A DNA stretch of 53,982 bases from MGBC163016 sp910588905 (GTDB taxonomy: Bacteria > Actinomycetota > Coriobacteriia > Coriobacteriales > Eggerthellaceae), in contig CAPGDO010000013.1 in NCBI GenBank assembly GCA_948616985.1, forward strand, positions 1 through 53,982, in the 5' to 3' direction. Under the pieces are notes generated by a model. It was not told the DNA's origin. It made no database searches and saw nothing but the letters and a program-made list of their open reading frames with translations. A program made the translations under genes and the position numbers. Positions within the stretch are counted from its first letter, which is position 1. Each line of letters starts with the position of its first letter. Below are positions 1-8,079 of the stretch, one piece after another.

Positions 1-1077
1 GACTGGGGCGTGCGCAAGACCGACAAGCTCAAGAGCAACATCAAGTACATGATCAACTATGCTGGGAACTGCCTGACCAATCAGCATTCCGACATCAACA
101 AGGCTCACGAGATCCTGGCCGATGAGAGCAAGTGTGAGTTCATCTTGGGCATCGACACGGTCATGTGCGATTCCATGAACTACTCCGACATCGTGCTGCC
201 CGATCTGTTCCGCTTCGAACAGCACTCGCAGATAGCCACCGGCTCTGATTGGGGCTACATCATCACCGGCACTCCGGCTACCTCACCGAAGTTCGAGCGT
301 AAGACCGCCTATGAGATGGCCGCTATGATGGCCGATAGATTCGGTGTGAAGGACGCGTTCACCGAAGGCAAGACGGAAGAGGACTGGATCCGCGAGCTGT
401 ACGAGAAGTCACGCGCGGAGGACGACAAGCTCCCCTCCTTCGAGGAGATGCGGGAGATGGGCGTCTACACCTGCGCCTATCCGCACACGGTATCCATGGA
501 GAAGTTCCGCAAGGATCCGGTCGCCAATGCGCTCACCACGCCCTCTGGCAAGATCGAGATCTTCTCGGGGAAGCTCCTGGAAGACACCGATGGCTGGAAG
601 CTCACTGAGGGCGATACGCTCAAGGGTATGGACACGCTGCCAGCCATTCCCGCCTATATCCCCGAATGGGAGGGCGTAGAGACTACCACTGAGGAGCATC
701 CGCTCATCCTCACGGGATTCCACTACCGCGGCCGCATCCACTCCTCATGGGGCTCTATCCCCGAGCTCAAAGAGGTCAATCCGCAGGAGGCATGGATCAA
801 TCCGGCGGACGCGGAGCCGCGCGGCATCAAGCATGGCGACACCGTGCATATAGAGAACGCACGCGGCAAGATCGAGATGCTGGCAAAGGTGACGCCTCGC
901 GTCGTGCCAGGTACCGTTGCGGTCTCGCAGGGCGCATGGTGGGACGGCGATATCAAGAGCGGCAAGGATGGTGTTGATAAGGGTGGCTCCATCAATACCC
1001 TCACTACGCAGCGGCCCTCGCCTCTGGCCAAGGGTAACCCGCAGCACACCAACATCTGCAACGTCAAGAAAGCATAG
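1..1077 (+). CDS. Molybdopterin oxidoreductase catalytic subunit, DmsA-like (5' truncated)
   Basis: This is the C-terminal part of a DMSO-reductase-family catalytic subunit. The frame is open from base 1 and the first in-frame GTG (10) is internal, so the real start lies outside the window. Visible parts are the end of the cofactor domain (CDSMNYSDIVLPD, followed by FRFEQ) and the C-terminal molybdopterin-dinucleotide-binding domain (HPLILTG, RIHSSWGS, EAWINPADA, RGIKHGDTVHI, PRVVPGTVAVSQGAWW), which closely follows DmsA. The next genes encode an FeS subunit, a DmsC-like anchor, a TorD chaperone and a second anchor, so the enzyme is probably a membrane-attached anaerobic reductase taking electrons from menaquinol. 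The [4Fe-4S] motif and any Tat signal are missing because of the truncation. The substrate cannot be read from this fragment. Confidence 0.9.
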   Translation, partial: DWGVRKTDKLKSNIKYMINYAGNCLTNQHSDINKAHEILADESKCEFILGIDTVMCDSMNYSDIVLPDLFRFEQHSQIATGSDWGYIITGTPATSPKFERKTAYEMAAMMADRFGVKDAFTEGKTEEDWIRELYEKSRAEDDKLPSFEEMREMGVYTCAYPHTVSMEKFRKDPVANALTTPSGKIEIFSGKLLEDTDGWKLTEGDTLKGMDTLPAIPAYIPEWEGVETTTEEHPLILTGFHYRGRIHSSWGSIPELKEVNPQEAWINPADAEPRGIKHGDTVHIENARGKIEMLAKVTPRVVPGTVAVSQGAWWDGDIKSGKDGVDKGGSINTLTTQRPSPLAKGNPQHTNICNVKKA

Positions 1078-1098
1078 CAGCGAGAGGAGGAGAGATAG

Positions 1099-1719
1099 AT
1101 GACCCAATACGCATTCCACTTCGATGGCACTCGCTGCACTGGCTGCAAGACATGCGAGATGGCCTGCAAGGATTACAAGGATCTGTCTGTGGGCATCGCC
1201 TTCCGTAAGGTATACGAGGTGACGCTGGGCGAGACGAAGAAGGCCGATGACGGTACGTTCACCACCACCTGCGTCAGCTACCCGCTGTCCATGGCGTGCA
1301 ACCATTGCAACGAGGCATCCTGCGTGAAGGTGTGCCCTACCGGTGCCATGCATAAGGATAGCGAGACCGGGTTGGTATCCGTAGACCAGGACAAGTGCAT
1401 CGGCTGCGGCTACTGCCACATGGCATGCCCCTACAACGCTCCCAAGGTTGACCGTGAGAAGGGCCATTCCGTGAAGTGTGACGGCTGTGCTGAGCGCCTG
1501 GCTTCAGGTGAGAAGCCTGTGTGCGTGGAGGCGTGTCCGGCGCGTGCTCTGGACTTCGGGCCCACCGAGGAGATGGCTACCAAGGGCGACCAGGCCAACA
1601 TCGCGCCCCTGCCTGAGAAGCACTACACCGATCCGAACTTCTACATCAAGCCTTCTGAGGACGCGAAGCCCGCTTCCGATGCCTCGGTGAAGGTCGTTAA
1701 TCCCCTGGAGGTGAAGTAG
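1099..1719 (+). CDS. DmsB-like 4[4Fe-4S] electron-transfer subunit
   Basis: The 206-residue protein has four ferredoxin-type cysteine clusters: C13/C16/C19/C23, C67/C70/C75/C79, a third with CIGCGYCHMACP near 100-110, and a fourth with CDGC and CVEACP near 127-146. This is the layout of DmsB/NrfC-type subunits that pass electrons from a membrane quinol anchor to the molybdenum subunit. The ATG at 1099 follows a strong GAGGAGGAG ribosome binding site. It lies 21 nt after the catalytic gene and ends 1 nt before the anchor gene, so the three are co-transcribed. Acceptor specificity is not visible in this subunit. Confidence 0.93.
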   Translation: MTQYAFHFDGTRCTGCKTCEMACKDYKDLSVGIAFRKVYEVTLGETKKADDGTFTTTCVSYPLSMACNHCNEASCVKVCPTGAMHKDSETGLVSVDQDKCIGCGYCHMACPYNAPKVDREKGHSVKCDGCAERLASGEKPVCVEACPARALDFGPTEEMATKGDQANIAPLPEKHYTDPNFYIKPSEDAKPASDASVKVVNPLEVK

Positions 1720-1720
1720 C

Positions 1721-2596
1721 ATGGAAGCAGCTTTCGCAGAGATGCCCCTTGCCCTGTTCAGTACATTGGCCCCCGTGGGTGCTGGTGCGTTCTTGATGTT
1801 GGCCATCGCGTTCACGGTGGCAAAGCCCGATGCAGATGCTCTGCGTCGCATCGATCGCTTCACGGCCATCCCGGTCGCGCTCGTGGCGATCGGATTCATC
1901 GCCGCGTTCTTCCACTTGGCAAGCCCTATGAACGCATTCAGCGTGTTCGAGGGGATCGGTCGCTCTCCGTTGTCGAATGAGCTGGTGGCTGGCTGCACCT
2001 TCGCTGCGGTGATGCTCATCTACTGGATCTGGGCTGTCAGTGGCAAGATGGCTGACGGCGTGCGCAAGGGCCTTGCGTGGGTCGTGGCTGCAGTGGGCCT
2101 CGTATTCGCGCTGTTCACAGGCGTTGCCTACATGATCGAAACCATTCCCTCATGGAACACGATCGCAGGCCCTGTGCAGATGATCGGCTTCGCGCTGCTC
2201 GGCGGTGCCGCAGTGGGTGTGCTGGTGCTCACGCTCAGCGGTTGTGCCGACCAGCTCAGATCCGGTTCGCTCAGGACGGCAGTGCTGGCCGTGGTGGCAG
2301 CAGGCCTCGTGCTCGGCATCGGAGGATTCGCCGTGCAAGCAACAGCTGCCAGTGGCATGAGCAATCCGCTGGTGAGTGGTGCTGACCTGGTAGCGAGCGC
2401 CATGATGGTCGTCGCGTGCGGCATCATCTGCCTGGTGGGCACCGGCGTGTGCGACACATTCGCCGTGCGCGGCGCGAAGGCAGGTGCCCTGGTGGGTGTG
2501 AGCACAGGAGCTGTCGTGATGGCGCTGGTGGGCATCCTGCTGATGCGCCTGGCGTTCTACACGCTGCAGATATCCGTAGGCTTGAGTATCATGTGA
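1721..2596 (+). CDS. DmsC-like membrane anchor subunit (first copy)
   Basis: The 291-residue, very hydrophobic protein has about eight predicted membrane segments. The pattern is that of DmsC anchors: an MPLALFSTLAPVGAG first helix, IDRFTAIP, FHLASPMNA, and GRSPLSNEL before the third helix. In this family the anchor oxidises menaquinol and holds the catalytic and FeS subunits on the membrane. The start codon is 1 nt after the FeS gene stop, suggesting translational coupling. A second, divergent anchor (3245-4111) lies after the chaperone gene. Calling this the partner of the upstream AB pair is inference from adjacency. Confidence 0.9.
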   Translation: MEAAFAEMPLALFSTLAPVGAGAFLMLAIAFTVAKPDADALRRIDRFTAIPVALVAIGFIAAFFHLASPMNAFSVFEGIGRSPLSNELVAGCTFAAVMLIYWIWAVSGKMADGVRKGLAWVVAAVGLVFALFTGVAYMIETIPSWNTIAGPVQMIGFALLGGAAVGVLVLTLSGCADQLRSGSLRTAVLAVVAAGLVLGIGGFAVQATAASGMSNPLVSGADLVASAMMVVACGIICLVGTGVCDTFAVRGAKAGALVGVSTGAVVMALVGILLMRLAFYTLQISVGLSIM

Positions 2597-2598
2597 GC

Positions 2599-3240
2599 AT
2601 GAGCGGACACGACGAACATATCTTAGATTCGGTGGCCTTCCTAGGGGAGGCTACCGGTCCCCTTTTCCTTTACGAGCCGGGTTCTGACGAAGCGGCTGCG
2701 CTCTATGGGGCGCTCGGTGCCCTTGAGGTGGAGCAGGCGGCTCGTGAGTGGCCGTTCGCAGAGCCGAAGCAGGCTTTGGAAGCCTTCACCTTGATCAATG
2801 AGGGTCTTGCTTTTGGCGTGGATGAGGATCTCACCAGCGAATACCGGCGGCTCTTCGTAGGCCCCGCTCCTAAAGCAGCACCTCCTTGGGGTTCTGTGTA
2901 CACCGATCGCGAATGCGTCATCTTCGGTGCTACTACGCTGGCCTTGCGTGCTTGGCTCCGTGAGTCGGGCATCCAGGTGCCCGGTAATGGGAAAGAACCC
3001 GAAGATCATATCGGCCTCATGCTCTTGCTCATGGGCTGGATCACCCGCCATCGTCCAGAGCTCTTGGATGCATATCTCGCTGATCATCTACTGCCTTGGG
3101 GGCCGCACCTGCTGAGCGTGGTGCAGCGGGAATCGCAGCACCCCTTCTTCCAGGGGCTAGCGCTGTTGACCGCATCATCCTTGGAGGGCATCCAGCAGGT
3201 CCTCTCCTTGGATGTGGCCGTCCCGCGCTTCTACCGTTGA
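2599..3240 (+). CDS. TorD/DmsD-type molybdoenzyme chaperone
   Basis: The 213-residue soluble protein has the TorD-family signature EYRRLFVGPAPKAAPPWGSVY, split here as EYRRLFVGP near residues 75-85 and PPWGSVY just after, and a later EPEDHIGLMLLLM helix. These chaperones bind the apo-form, and often the signal peptide, of DMSO-reductase-family enzymes before cofactor insertion and export. The ATG at 2599 follows the anchor-gene stop by 2 nt; a GTG at 2593, overlapping that stop, is an alternative. No clear ribosome binding site separates the two, consistent with translational coupling. It sits between the two anchor genes and almost certainly serves the truncated catalytic subunit at the left edge. 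Confidence 0.88.
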   Translation: MSGHDEHILDSVAFLGEATGPLFLYEPGSDEAAALYGALGALEVEQAAREWPFAEPKQALEAFTLINEGLAFGVDEDLTSEYRRLFVGPAPKAAPPWGSVYTDRECVIFGATTLALRAWLRESGIQVPGNGKEPEDHIGLMLLLMGWITRHRPELLDAYLADHLLPWGPHLLSVVQRESQHPFFQGLALLTASSLEGIQQVLSLDVAVPRFYR

Positions 3241-3244
3241 AGCC

Positions 3245-4111
3245 ATGGAAACTGCCTTATCCGAGATAACCTTGGTGCTCTTCACTACCTTAGGTCCCGC
3301 AGGGGCGGTGGCCTACGGGTTGATGGCGCTTCCGCTCATCGCGAAGGGTCAGGGGATGGAACCGACGGCTCGCGTGCGCTTGGACCGGTTCCTCTGCATC
3401 CCCATCGTGGTGGCCATGGTGGGTCTGGTGGCTTCGGCTACGCATCTAGGCAATCCGGCGAACGCACTCTATGTCATCACTGGCTTCGGCCGCAGCCCGC
3501 TTTCGAACGAGGTTATCTGCGGCGTGGTCTTCTTGGGGGCTGCGGGCGTCTTCTGGTTGACTTCCTTCTCTGATGGCAAGCCTCGGGTGGCGCTCCGGCG
3601 AATCCTCGCTGCCATCGTCTCTGTGCTCGGATTGGTGCTTACCGGAGCCATCGCTTTGGCCTACGATGCCGAGACCATCCTTACGTGGAACTCTCTCTTC
3701 ACCCCTGTGACCATCTGGTTCGGTGCGTTCGCGGGAGGTGCGCTGTTGGCCCTCTGCGGCTTTCGGTTCGCCGGATTCTTCACTGAAGGGCATCGGCTCG
3801 GGTTCGGGTATCTCATCCTCGCGATGTTGGCGTTCATAGGCGCTCTCATCGCATATCTGCTCTGGAATGCCGTGTTGCCTGAGATGCAGAATGCGCTCAC
3901 CTCAGCTGCGGATCTGGCTCCTGCCTTCGGACCGATGATCGGTCTCTTCGGCATCTTGGGGTCAGCGGGGCTGCTGTTGGCCCTCAAGGCAGTGGCCTGG
4001 AAGGGTGAAGCACCCCTTTGGATGCCCGTGACCGCTGCGGGTCTCATGCTGGCGGGACTGTTCCTCATGCGCTTCCAGTTCTATTTGATCCATATGACCG
4101 TGGGCCTCTGA
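3245..4111 (+). CDS. DmsC-like membrane anchor subunit (second copy)
   Basis: The 288-residue protein, with about eight membrane segments, is clearly paralogous to the first anchor: LVLFTTLGPAGAVAY, LDRFLCIP, THLGNPANA and GRSPLSNEV align with the same blocks there. I start at ATG 3245, 4 nt after the chaperone stop, rather than the upstream in-frame codon at 3212, because that would overlap the chaperone by 29 nt and add a hydrophilic tail unlike the paralogue. Two anchors with only one visible catalytic/FeS pair is odd. It may serve another complex, be an alternative quinone module, or be a recent duplication that has diverged. A hairpin follows at 4160. Confidence 0.87.
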   Translation: METALSEITLVLFTTLGPAGAVAYGLMALPLIAKGQGMEPTARVRLDRFLCIPIVVAMVGLVASATHLGNPANALYVITGFGRSPLSNEVICGVVFLGAAGVFWLTSFSDGKPRVALRRILAAIVSVLGLVLTGAIALAYDAETILTWNSLFTPVTIWFGAFAGGALLALCGFRFAGFFTEGHRLGFGYLILAMLAFIGALIAYLLWNAVLPEMQNALTSAADLAPAFGPMIGLFGILGSAGLLLALKAVAWKGEAPLWMPVTAAGLMLAGLFLMRFQFYLIHMTVGL

Positions 4112-4159
4112 TCGACCCCCACGGGTAAGGATGCGTTGCGACGCTTGGCGAGCAACAAG

Positions 4160-4185
4160 AAGGGCGGCACCTGAGTGCCGCCCTT
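4160..4185. terminator. Hairpin between convergent genes
   Basis: A perfect 11-bp stem (AAGGGCGGCAC / GTGCCGCCCTT) with a CTGA loop lies between the second dmsC-like gene (+) and the downstream minus-strand gene. No long T-tract follows on either side. Position and stability suggest a bidirectional terminator. Confidence 0.6.
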
Positions 4186-4239
4186 GATCGATCAGGATGG
4201 GGGACGCAACCGAAGCACGTCTGCAAGAGAGGAACCCCC

Positions 4240-5394
4240 CTAGAATCCGAAGTAGTACTCCATCTCGTCATCCCAGCTCTCAGGATCGACCACCCAGGCA
4301 GTGCCATCATAGGTGAGGTCAATGCTCATGTACTCGTCATCTACCACGGGCGCGGCCTCTATGCTCTCCATGATGATGGTGCCCAACCTGAGCTTCTGCT
4401 CATCCAGAGGGAGCGTATAGAAGGCATCATCTTCCGTAAGGGTATCAAGGGCAGTGTTGATGGCTTCGGAGAGGGACTTGCAGGTGATGTCATAGCTTGC
4501 TCTGCCTTCAGCCCCGGCCACTTCGGTGTCAGCGAAGACCGAAGAAGGCTCATAGTCAAAGCCGGTCAGCAGCATGTCGATGTAGGCGCTGGGCACGATG
4601 CCGCAGTCTTCCATGGTGATGCCCTTTTCAAGGTTATCGAAGCTATCGGTGAACGTAGCCTCAGCCATGGCTTGGAGGGCCTGGACCGTAGCGGGATCCT
4701 TCTGCTTGAGGAGGTCGAGCTTAGCATTCGCCGCGGCAGCGACGGCCTCTTCAGCCTCATCGAGGCTCGTGGCGGGAGGGGTGGAGCGTTGGGATTGCTC
4801 GGTGCTGGTGCTGATGTACTGGCTGGAGCTGCCATAGTCATCAAGCACGGTCAGAGCCGTGAAGATGAGGATGCAGTTGACCACGATCATGACGATGGAG
4901 AGCACGATGCCTACGATGCCGCAGATGCGTCCGGCTTTGCCCTGGCCCAGCGTGCCGCCCGCCTTGAAGTACTTCCCAGCAAGCACGATGGCCACGATGC
5001 CCAGCGCGATGCCTACGATGGGGATGAAGCAGAAGACGATGGCCAAGATGCCACAGACCAACGCGCTGGTGGGGCTAGGCTGAGATGCGGGGGCAGGCAT
5101 GGGTTGACCCATGGGTTGCTGACCGGGCATGGCTGCGGGAGCCGCTGTGGGCGTGGTCATGGGCTGAGCAGCCGGAGCCGGTGCAGCTTCGCCTGCTACA
5201 GGCTGAGGAGTCGGTTGTGCCTGAGGGGTGGCCTCAGGTTGGGGAGCTGCAGCAGGCTGGGGTTCCGGTGTTGGGGCAGGTTGCTCTGAGGCGGCCTGAG
5301 CCGGTTGAACGGCTGCGGCTTGAGATTGCTGAGGTTGGGGCGTGCCCTGGGCTTCTGACTGGTTCTGAGGCTCAGAGTTCGTGTTCTCGACCAT
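4240..5394 (-). CDS. Membrane protein with Pro/Gln/Ala-rich N-terminus, DUF4190-like
   Basis: No enzymatic function recognised. From ATG 5394 (preceded by GGAG at good spacing; METK at 5406 is an alternative) the 384-residue protein has a low-complexity stretch of about 110 residues rich in Pro, Gln and Ala. Two closely spaced membrane segments follow (GILAIVFCFIPIVGIALG and ICGIVGIVLSIVMIVVNC) separated by a Gly/Lys turn, as in DUF4190 proteins. The remaining 200 or so residues are acidic, with many Asp/Glu/Ala, probably an extracellular domain. A much longer open frame upstream (to 5967) is only the shadow of luxS. Architecture resembles the zinc-ribbon protein at 30993-32603. Possible role in the envelope is inference. 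Confidence 0.75.
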   Translation of the reverse strand: MVENTNSEPQNQSEAQGTPQPQQSQAAAVQPAQAASEQPAPTPEPQPAAAPQPEATPQAQPTPQPVAGEAAPAPAAQPMTTPTAAPAAMPGQQPMGQPMPAPASQPSPTSALVCGILAIVFCFIPIVGIALGIVAIVLAGKYFKAGGTLGQGKAGRICGIVGIVLSIVMIVVNCILIFTALTVLDDYGSSSQYISTSTEQSQRSTPPATSLDEAEEAVAAAANAKLDLLKQKDPATVQALQAMAEATFTDSFDNLEKGITMEDCGIVPSAYIDMLLTGFDYEPSSVFADTEVAGAEGRASYDITCKSLSEAINTALDTLTEDDAFYTLPLDEQKLRLGTIIMESIEAAPVVDDEYMSIDLTYDGTAWVVDPESWDDEMEYYFGF

Positions 5395-5499
5395 CTTGGT
5401 CTCCATGTCGCTATCGGAATGGATATGGTCATATTCTAACCTCAGAGCCCAAGATATAATCAGTGAATATACAGCCTCTTGCAGATGAGGAGACCTCCC

Positions 5500-6003
5500 A
5501 TGGAGAAGATAGCGAGCTTTACCGTAGACCATAGGCTGCTGGAGCCGGGCATCTATCTGTCGCGTCAGGATGCTGACCCTATCTCTGGCTGCGTGACCAC
5601 TACGTTCGATCTGCGCATGACGGCCCCGAATAGGGAGCCTGTGATGGATACCGCTGCCGTCCATGCGTTGGAGCACTTGGGGGCGACGTTCCTCCGCAAT
5701 GATGAGGAATGGAAGGACCGGGTGATCTACTTCGGACCCATGGGCTGCCGAACCGGCTTCTATCTGGTGGTCTTCGGCGATGTGTCGGTGGAGGATATCG
5801 CTCCTCTCGTCACGCGCTTCTTCGCATTCGCCCAGGATTTCGAAGGGGACGTGCCAGGAGCTTCCCCAGAGGAGTGCGGCAACTATCATGATTCTGATCT
5901 TGCCCAGGCCCAATGGTGGGCGCGCCGCTATGGGCACGAGACGCTGTCCCGGCTTGACGAGGCCCACCGGCGCTACCCTGCGCTCTTGGACCCGGAGGCG
6001 TGA
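5500..6003 (+). CDS. luxS: S-ribosylhomocysteine lyase LuxS
   Basis: LuxS cleaves S-ribosylhomocysteine to homocysteine and DPD, the precursor of autoinducer-2. The 167-residue protein has the metal site HALEH at 55-59 and the third ligand Cys126 (ECGNYHD), plus GPMGCRTGFY, all at the usual LuxS spacing. The ATG at 5500 follows GAGGAGAC, which decides against the in-frame ATG at 5479. The stop overlaps the mtnN region, so luxS and mtnN form a two-gene unit that carries out both steps of SAH detoxification. Whether AI-2 serves as a signal here cannot be judged. Confidence 0.97.
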   Translation: MEKIASFTVDHRLLEPGIYLSRQDADPISGCVTTTFDLRMTAPNREPVMDTAAVHALEHLGATFLRNDEEWKDRVIYFGPMGCRTGFYLVVFGDVSVEDIAPLVTRFFAFAQDFEGDVPGASPEECGNYHDSDLAQAQWWARRYGHETLSRLDEAHRRYPALLDPEA

Positions 6004-6008
6004 GCGCC

Positions 6009-6725
6009 ATGGATCGCTCCCTTCGCTTCGGCATCATCGGTGCCATGGATGTGGAGGTATCGCTCCTGCACCAGGCCATGACTGACAGCGACTCGTCCGC
6101 CCAGCCGCTCGTCACCGCTCTTGCGGGCATGGAATTCTGGGAAGGGTCCATCGGCTCTGCACCCTGTGTGGTCGTGCGCAGCGGTGTGGGCATGGTGAAT
6201 GCCGCCGCTTGCGCCCAGTTGCTGATCAGCCGCTTCGATGTTCAGGCTGTCGTCAACACGGGTGTGGCAGGGTCTTTGGATGCTGCCATGGATATCGGGG
6301 ATATGGTGGTGGCTACGGATGCGGTCAACTGGGCCATGGACGTATGCAACCTGGGCTATGAGCCAGGGCAGACGCCAGGCATGCCCCAGACCTTCCTTGC
6401 TGATGCCATCTTGAGCGAAGAGCTTGCCCAGGCGGCGAGCTCGTCCACGAAGGCTGCCGTCCACCGGGGCCGCATCGCCTCAGCGGACCGCTTCGTACGG
6501 GACGCTGCAGAGAAGGAGCGCATCGCGCGCGTCTTCGGAGCCGTGGGCTGTGAGATGGAGGGGGCTGCCATCGCGCAGGTCTGCTCGGTGAACCAGATCC
6601 CTTGGGCCATCATCCGCGCCATATCCGACAAAGCCGATGGCTCGGATGCGGTGGACTATCCCGTCTTCGAAGAGCAAGCCGCTCGGGATTGCGCGGCTGT
6701 CGTGTGCCACCTGCTCCAGGGCTGA
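6009..6725 (+). CDS. mtnN: 5'-methylthioadenosine/S-adenosylhomocysteine nucleosidase
   Basis: MtnN (Pfs) hydrolyses SAH to adenine and S-ribosylhomocysteine, the substrate of LuxS encoded just upstream. The 238-residue protein shows GIIGAMDVEV at the N-terminus, NTGVAGSLD, the catalytic CEMEGAAIAQVC block and ISDKADG near the C-terminus, all standard for the family. ATG 6009 is preferred because GGAGG at 5994-5998 is 10 nt upstream; the overlapping GTG at 6000 is only 1 nt from that site. A hairpin (6754-6781) closes the operon. Confidence 0.96.
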   Translation: MDRSLRFGIIGAMDVEVSLLHQAMTDSDSSAQPLVTALAGMEFWEGSIGSAPCVVVRSGVGMVNAAACAQLLISRFDVQAVVNTGVAGSLDAAMDIGDMVVATDAVNWAMDVCNLGYEPGQTPGMPQTFLADAILSEELAQAASSSTKAAVHRGRIASADRFVRDAAEKERIARVFGAVGCEMEGAAIAQVCSVNQIPWAIIRAISDKADGSDAVDYPVFEEQAARDCAAVVCHLLQG

Positions 6726-6753
6726 ACCGGCATCCTTTCTCGGGTAGATAGGC

Positions 6754-6781
6754 GAAGAGCCAGCGCGGTGGCTGGCTCTTC
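6754..6781. terminator. Hairpin between convergent mtnN and hsp20
   Basis: An 11-bp perfect stem (GAAGAGCCAGC / GCTGGCTCTTC) with a GCGGTG loop lies between two convergent genes. Without a U-tract it is a probable, not certain, bidirectional terminator. Confidence 0.6.
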
Positions 6782-6830
6782 AGGAGAAAGGGGGGAACCT
6801 CGATATGGGTATGTCAGGAGTGGTAGTGCC

Positions 6831-7349
6831 TTAACCTTGGATCTCGATGAGCTTCTTCTGCTCAGGAGCCTCCTCAACGGCCAGCTTCGGAACGGTGACG
6901 TTCAAAAGGCCGTTCTCGAACTTGGCAGAGATGTGCTCCTCGTCGATGTCCTCGCCCATGTAGAAGGAACGCTGGCAGCTGCCGAAGAAGCGCTCGCGGC
7001 GGACCCAGGTCTGGGCGGGCTCAGAAGACTTCTCTTCCTGGCCAGAGCCTTCAGCCTGATCCTGAGCAGGAACGGATTCCTCAGCTTGTGCCTGCGGAGC
7101 TTCCTCGGTCTGAGAGCTCATCTCGGCGGATACGATCAGGTAGCCATCCTTGAGCTCAAGCTGGACATCCTCTTTCGAGAAGCCGGGGAGCTCCATGGAG
7201 AGCTGATAGCCCTCTTCGGTCTGGCTGATGTCCGTCTTCATGATGGAAGCAGCATCGAACTTGTGCATTCCCTGAGGCATCATAGGACCTGCGGGAAAGC
7301 CAAGGGAATAGGGGCGGCGCCTACGCCGGTACGGCATGATCATCTGCAT
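6831..7349 (-). CDS. Hsp20-family small heat shock protein with acidic insert
   Basis: The 172-residue ATP-independent holdase has an alpha-crystallin domain: YQLSMELPGFSKEDVQLEL, YLIVSAE, RRERFFGSCQRSFYM, and ISAKFENGLLNVTVPK near the C-terminus. An insert of about 40 residues rich in Glu, Gln, Ala and Ser (roughly 97-137) separates the two halves of the domain, where most family members have a short loop. The N-terminus is Arg-rich. A perfect CIRCE operator (7478-7504) lies upstream, so transcription is probably repressed by HrcA, whose gene is not in the window. The gene is alone in its transcript and ends against mtnN. Confidence 0.93.
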   Translation of the reverse strand: MQMIMPYRRRRRPYSLGFPAGPMMPQGMHKFDAASIMKTDISQTEEGYQLSMELPGFSKEDVQLELKDGYLIVSAEMSSQTEEAPQAQAEESVPAQDQAEGSGQEEKSSEPAQTWVRRERFFGSCQRSFYMGEDIDEEHISAKFENGLLNVTVPKLAVEEAPEQKKLIEIQG

Positions 7350-7477
7350 GATGGATCTCCTTTTTTCGCGGGCATCCTTCGCATCATCATCTCTGAGGGT
7401 TTCGCATCTAAACGTATCGAACGGGCCGGTCAGCGAAGGTGCTGTTTCTCTTTCGTGTGACAGTATGCATCAGGGGA

Positions 7478-7504
7478 TTAGCACTCTCAACCCCCGAGTG
7501 CTAA
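7478..7504. promoter_or_regulatory. CIRCE operator (HrcA site) upstream of hsp20
   Basis: TTAGCACTC, nine bases, GAGTGCTAA: an exact match to the CIRCE consensus, 129 bp upstream of the hsp20 start. Established HrcA target; heat relieves repression. A second small dyad, GAACAT-N4-ATGTTC, lies at 7513-7528. Confidence 0.95.
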
Positions 7505-7542
7505 TCTTCACAGAACATACAAATGTTCGGTGATCGTTCGGC

Positions 7543-8001
7543 TTAAGAGGTGAGCTTCTTCAGCAGTGACCAGGCCTTCTGCTTCTCATCGGCTTCGGAG
7601 AGCATGGCCTCGAAGTCGGCGAAGGCAACGGTGGTTCGACCGAACACGTGATTCACCGCGTCCGGCTTGCAGGGGGCTGCGAATGCCTCTTCGACCAGGC
7701 GGGCGCTTTGGGCGCCAATGACCACCACAGCCACGGGGTCGCAGCCGATGAGCAGCTTGCGCAAGCCCGCTGCATCCAATGGACCTTCACCCTCAGCGGT
7801 GGTCTGGATCCAGAGGATATCGGTGCCGAAGCCCAGCCGCTTCGCGGAGTTGGTGAGGGCGGAGGTTGCAGCATCGGAGAGCTTCCGGGCAGAGAGCACT
7901 GCCAAGGTGCTGTTCGGCGTACCCTTCGCGAAGGCTCCATAGGCCTTCAGCGCGCTTGCGGCATTGAACCCGTAGATGTTACCATTCCTGTTACTATTCA
8001 C
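7543..8001 (-). CDS. Hypothetical protein, small alpha/beta
   Basis: No family recognised. The 152-residue protein starts at GTG 8001 (AGGAAG a few bases upstream); the longer open frame to 8406 is the shadow of the small gene and nikR on the other strand. It alternates short hydrophobic strands (STLAVLSA, DPVAVVVIGAQSARLV) with helices, which suggests a Rossmann-like or uracil-glycosylase-like alpha/beta fold, but no catalytic motif is evident. The C-terminus is helical and charged. It is divergent from the small gene at 8080 with 78 bp between. Probably a lineage-specific cytoplasmic protein. Confidence 0.6.
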   Translation of the reverse strand: MNSNRNGNIYGFNAASALKAYGAFAKGTPNSTLAVLSARKLSDAATSALTNSAKRLGFGTDILWIQTTAEGEGPLDAAGLRKLLIGCDPVAVVVIGAQSARLVEEAFAAPCKPDAVNHVFGRTTVAFADFEAMLSEADEKQKAWSLLKKLTS

Positions 8002-8079
8002 ACTGCTTCCTAGCTGCCTGAAGAGGGATAGCTGAGAGCATGATAGCAAGAACGCGAAGAGCCATAGGAGGAGAAGCCC

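Noticed and set aside
4240..5967. Long 575-codon version of the DUF4190-like protein
   Set aside because: The extra 5' part overlaps luxS on the other strand and lacks a ribosome binding site; ATG 5394 has a good one.
7513..7528. GAACATACAAATGTTC as a LexA/SOS box
   Set aside because: The GAAC and GTTC arms are separated by 8 bp instead of the 4 bp needed for a LexA box; kept only as a minor dyad near the CIRCE site.
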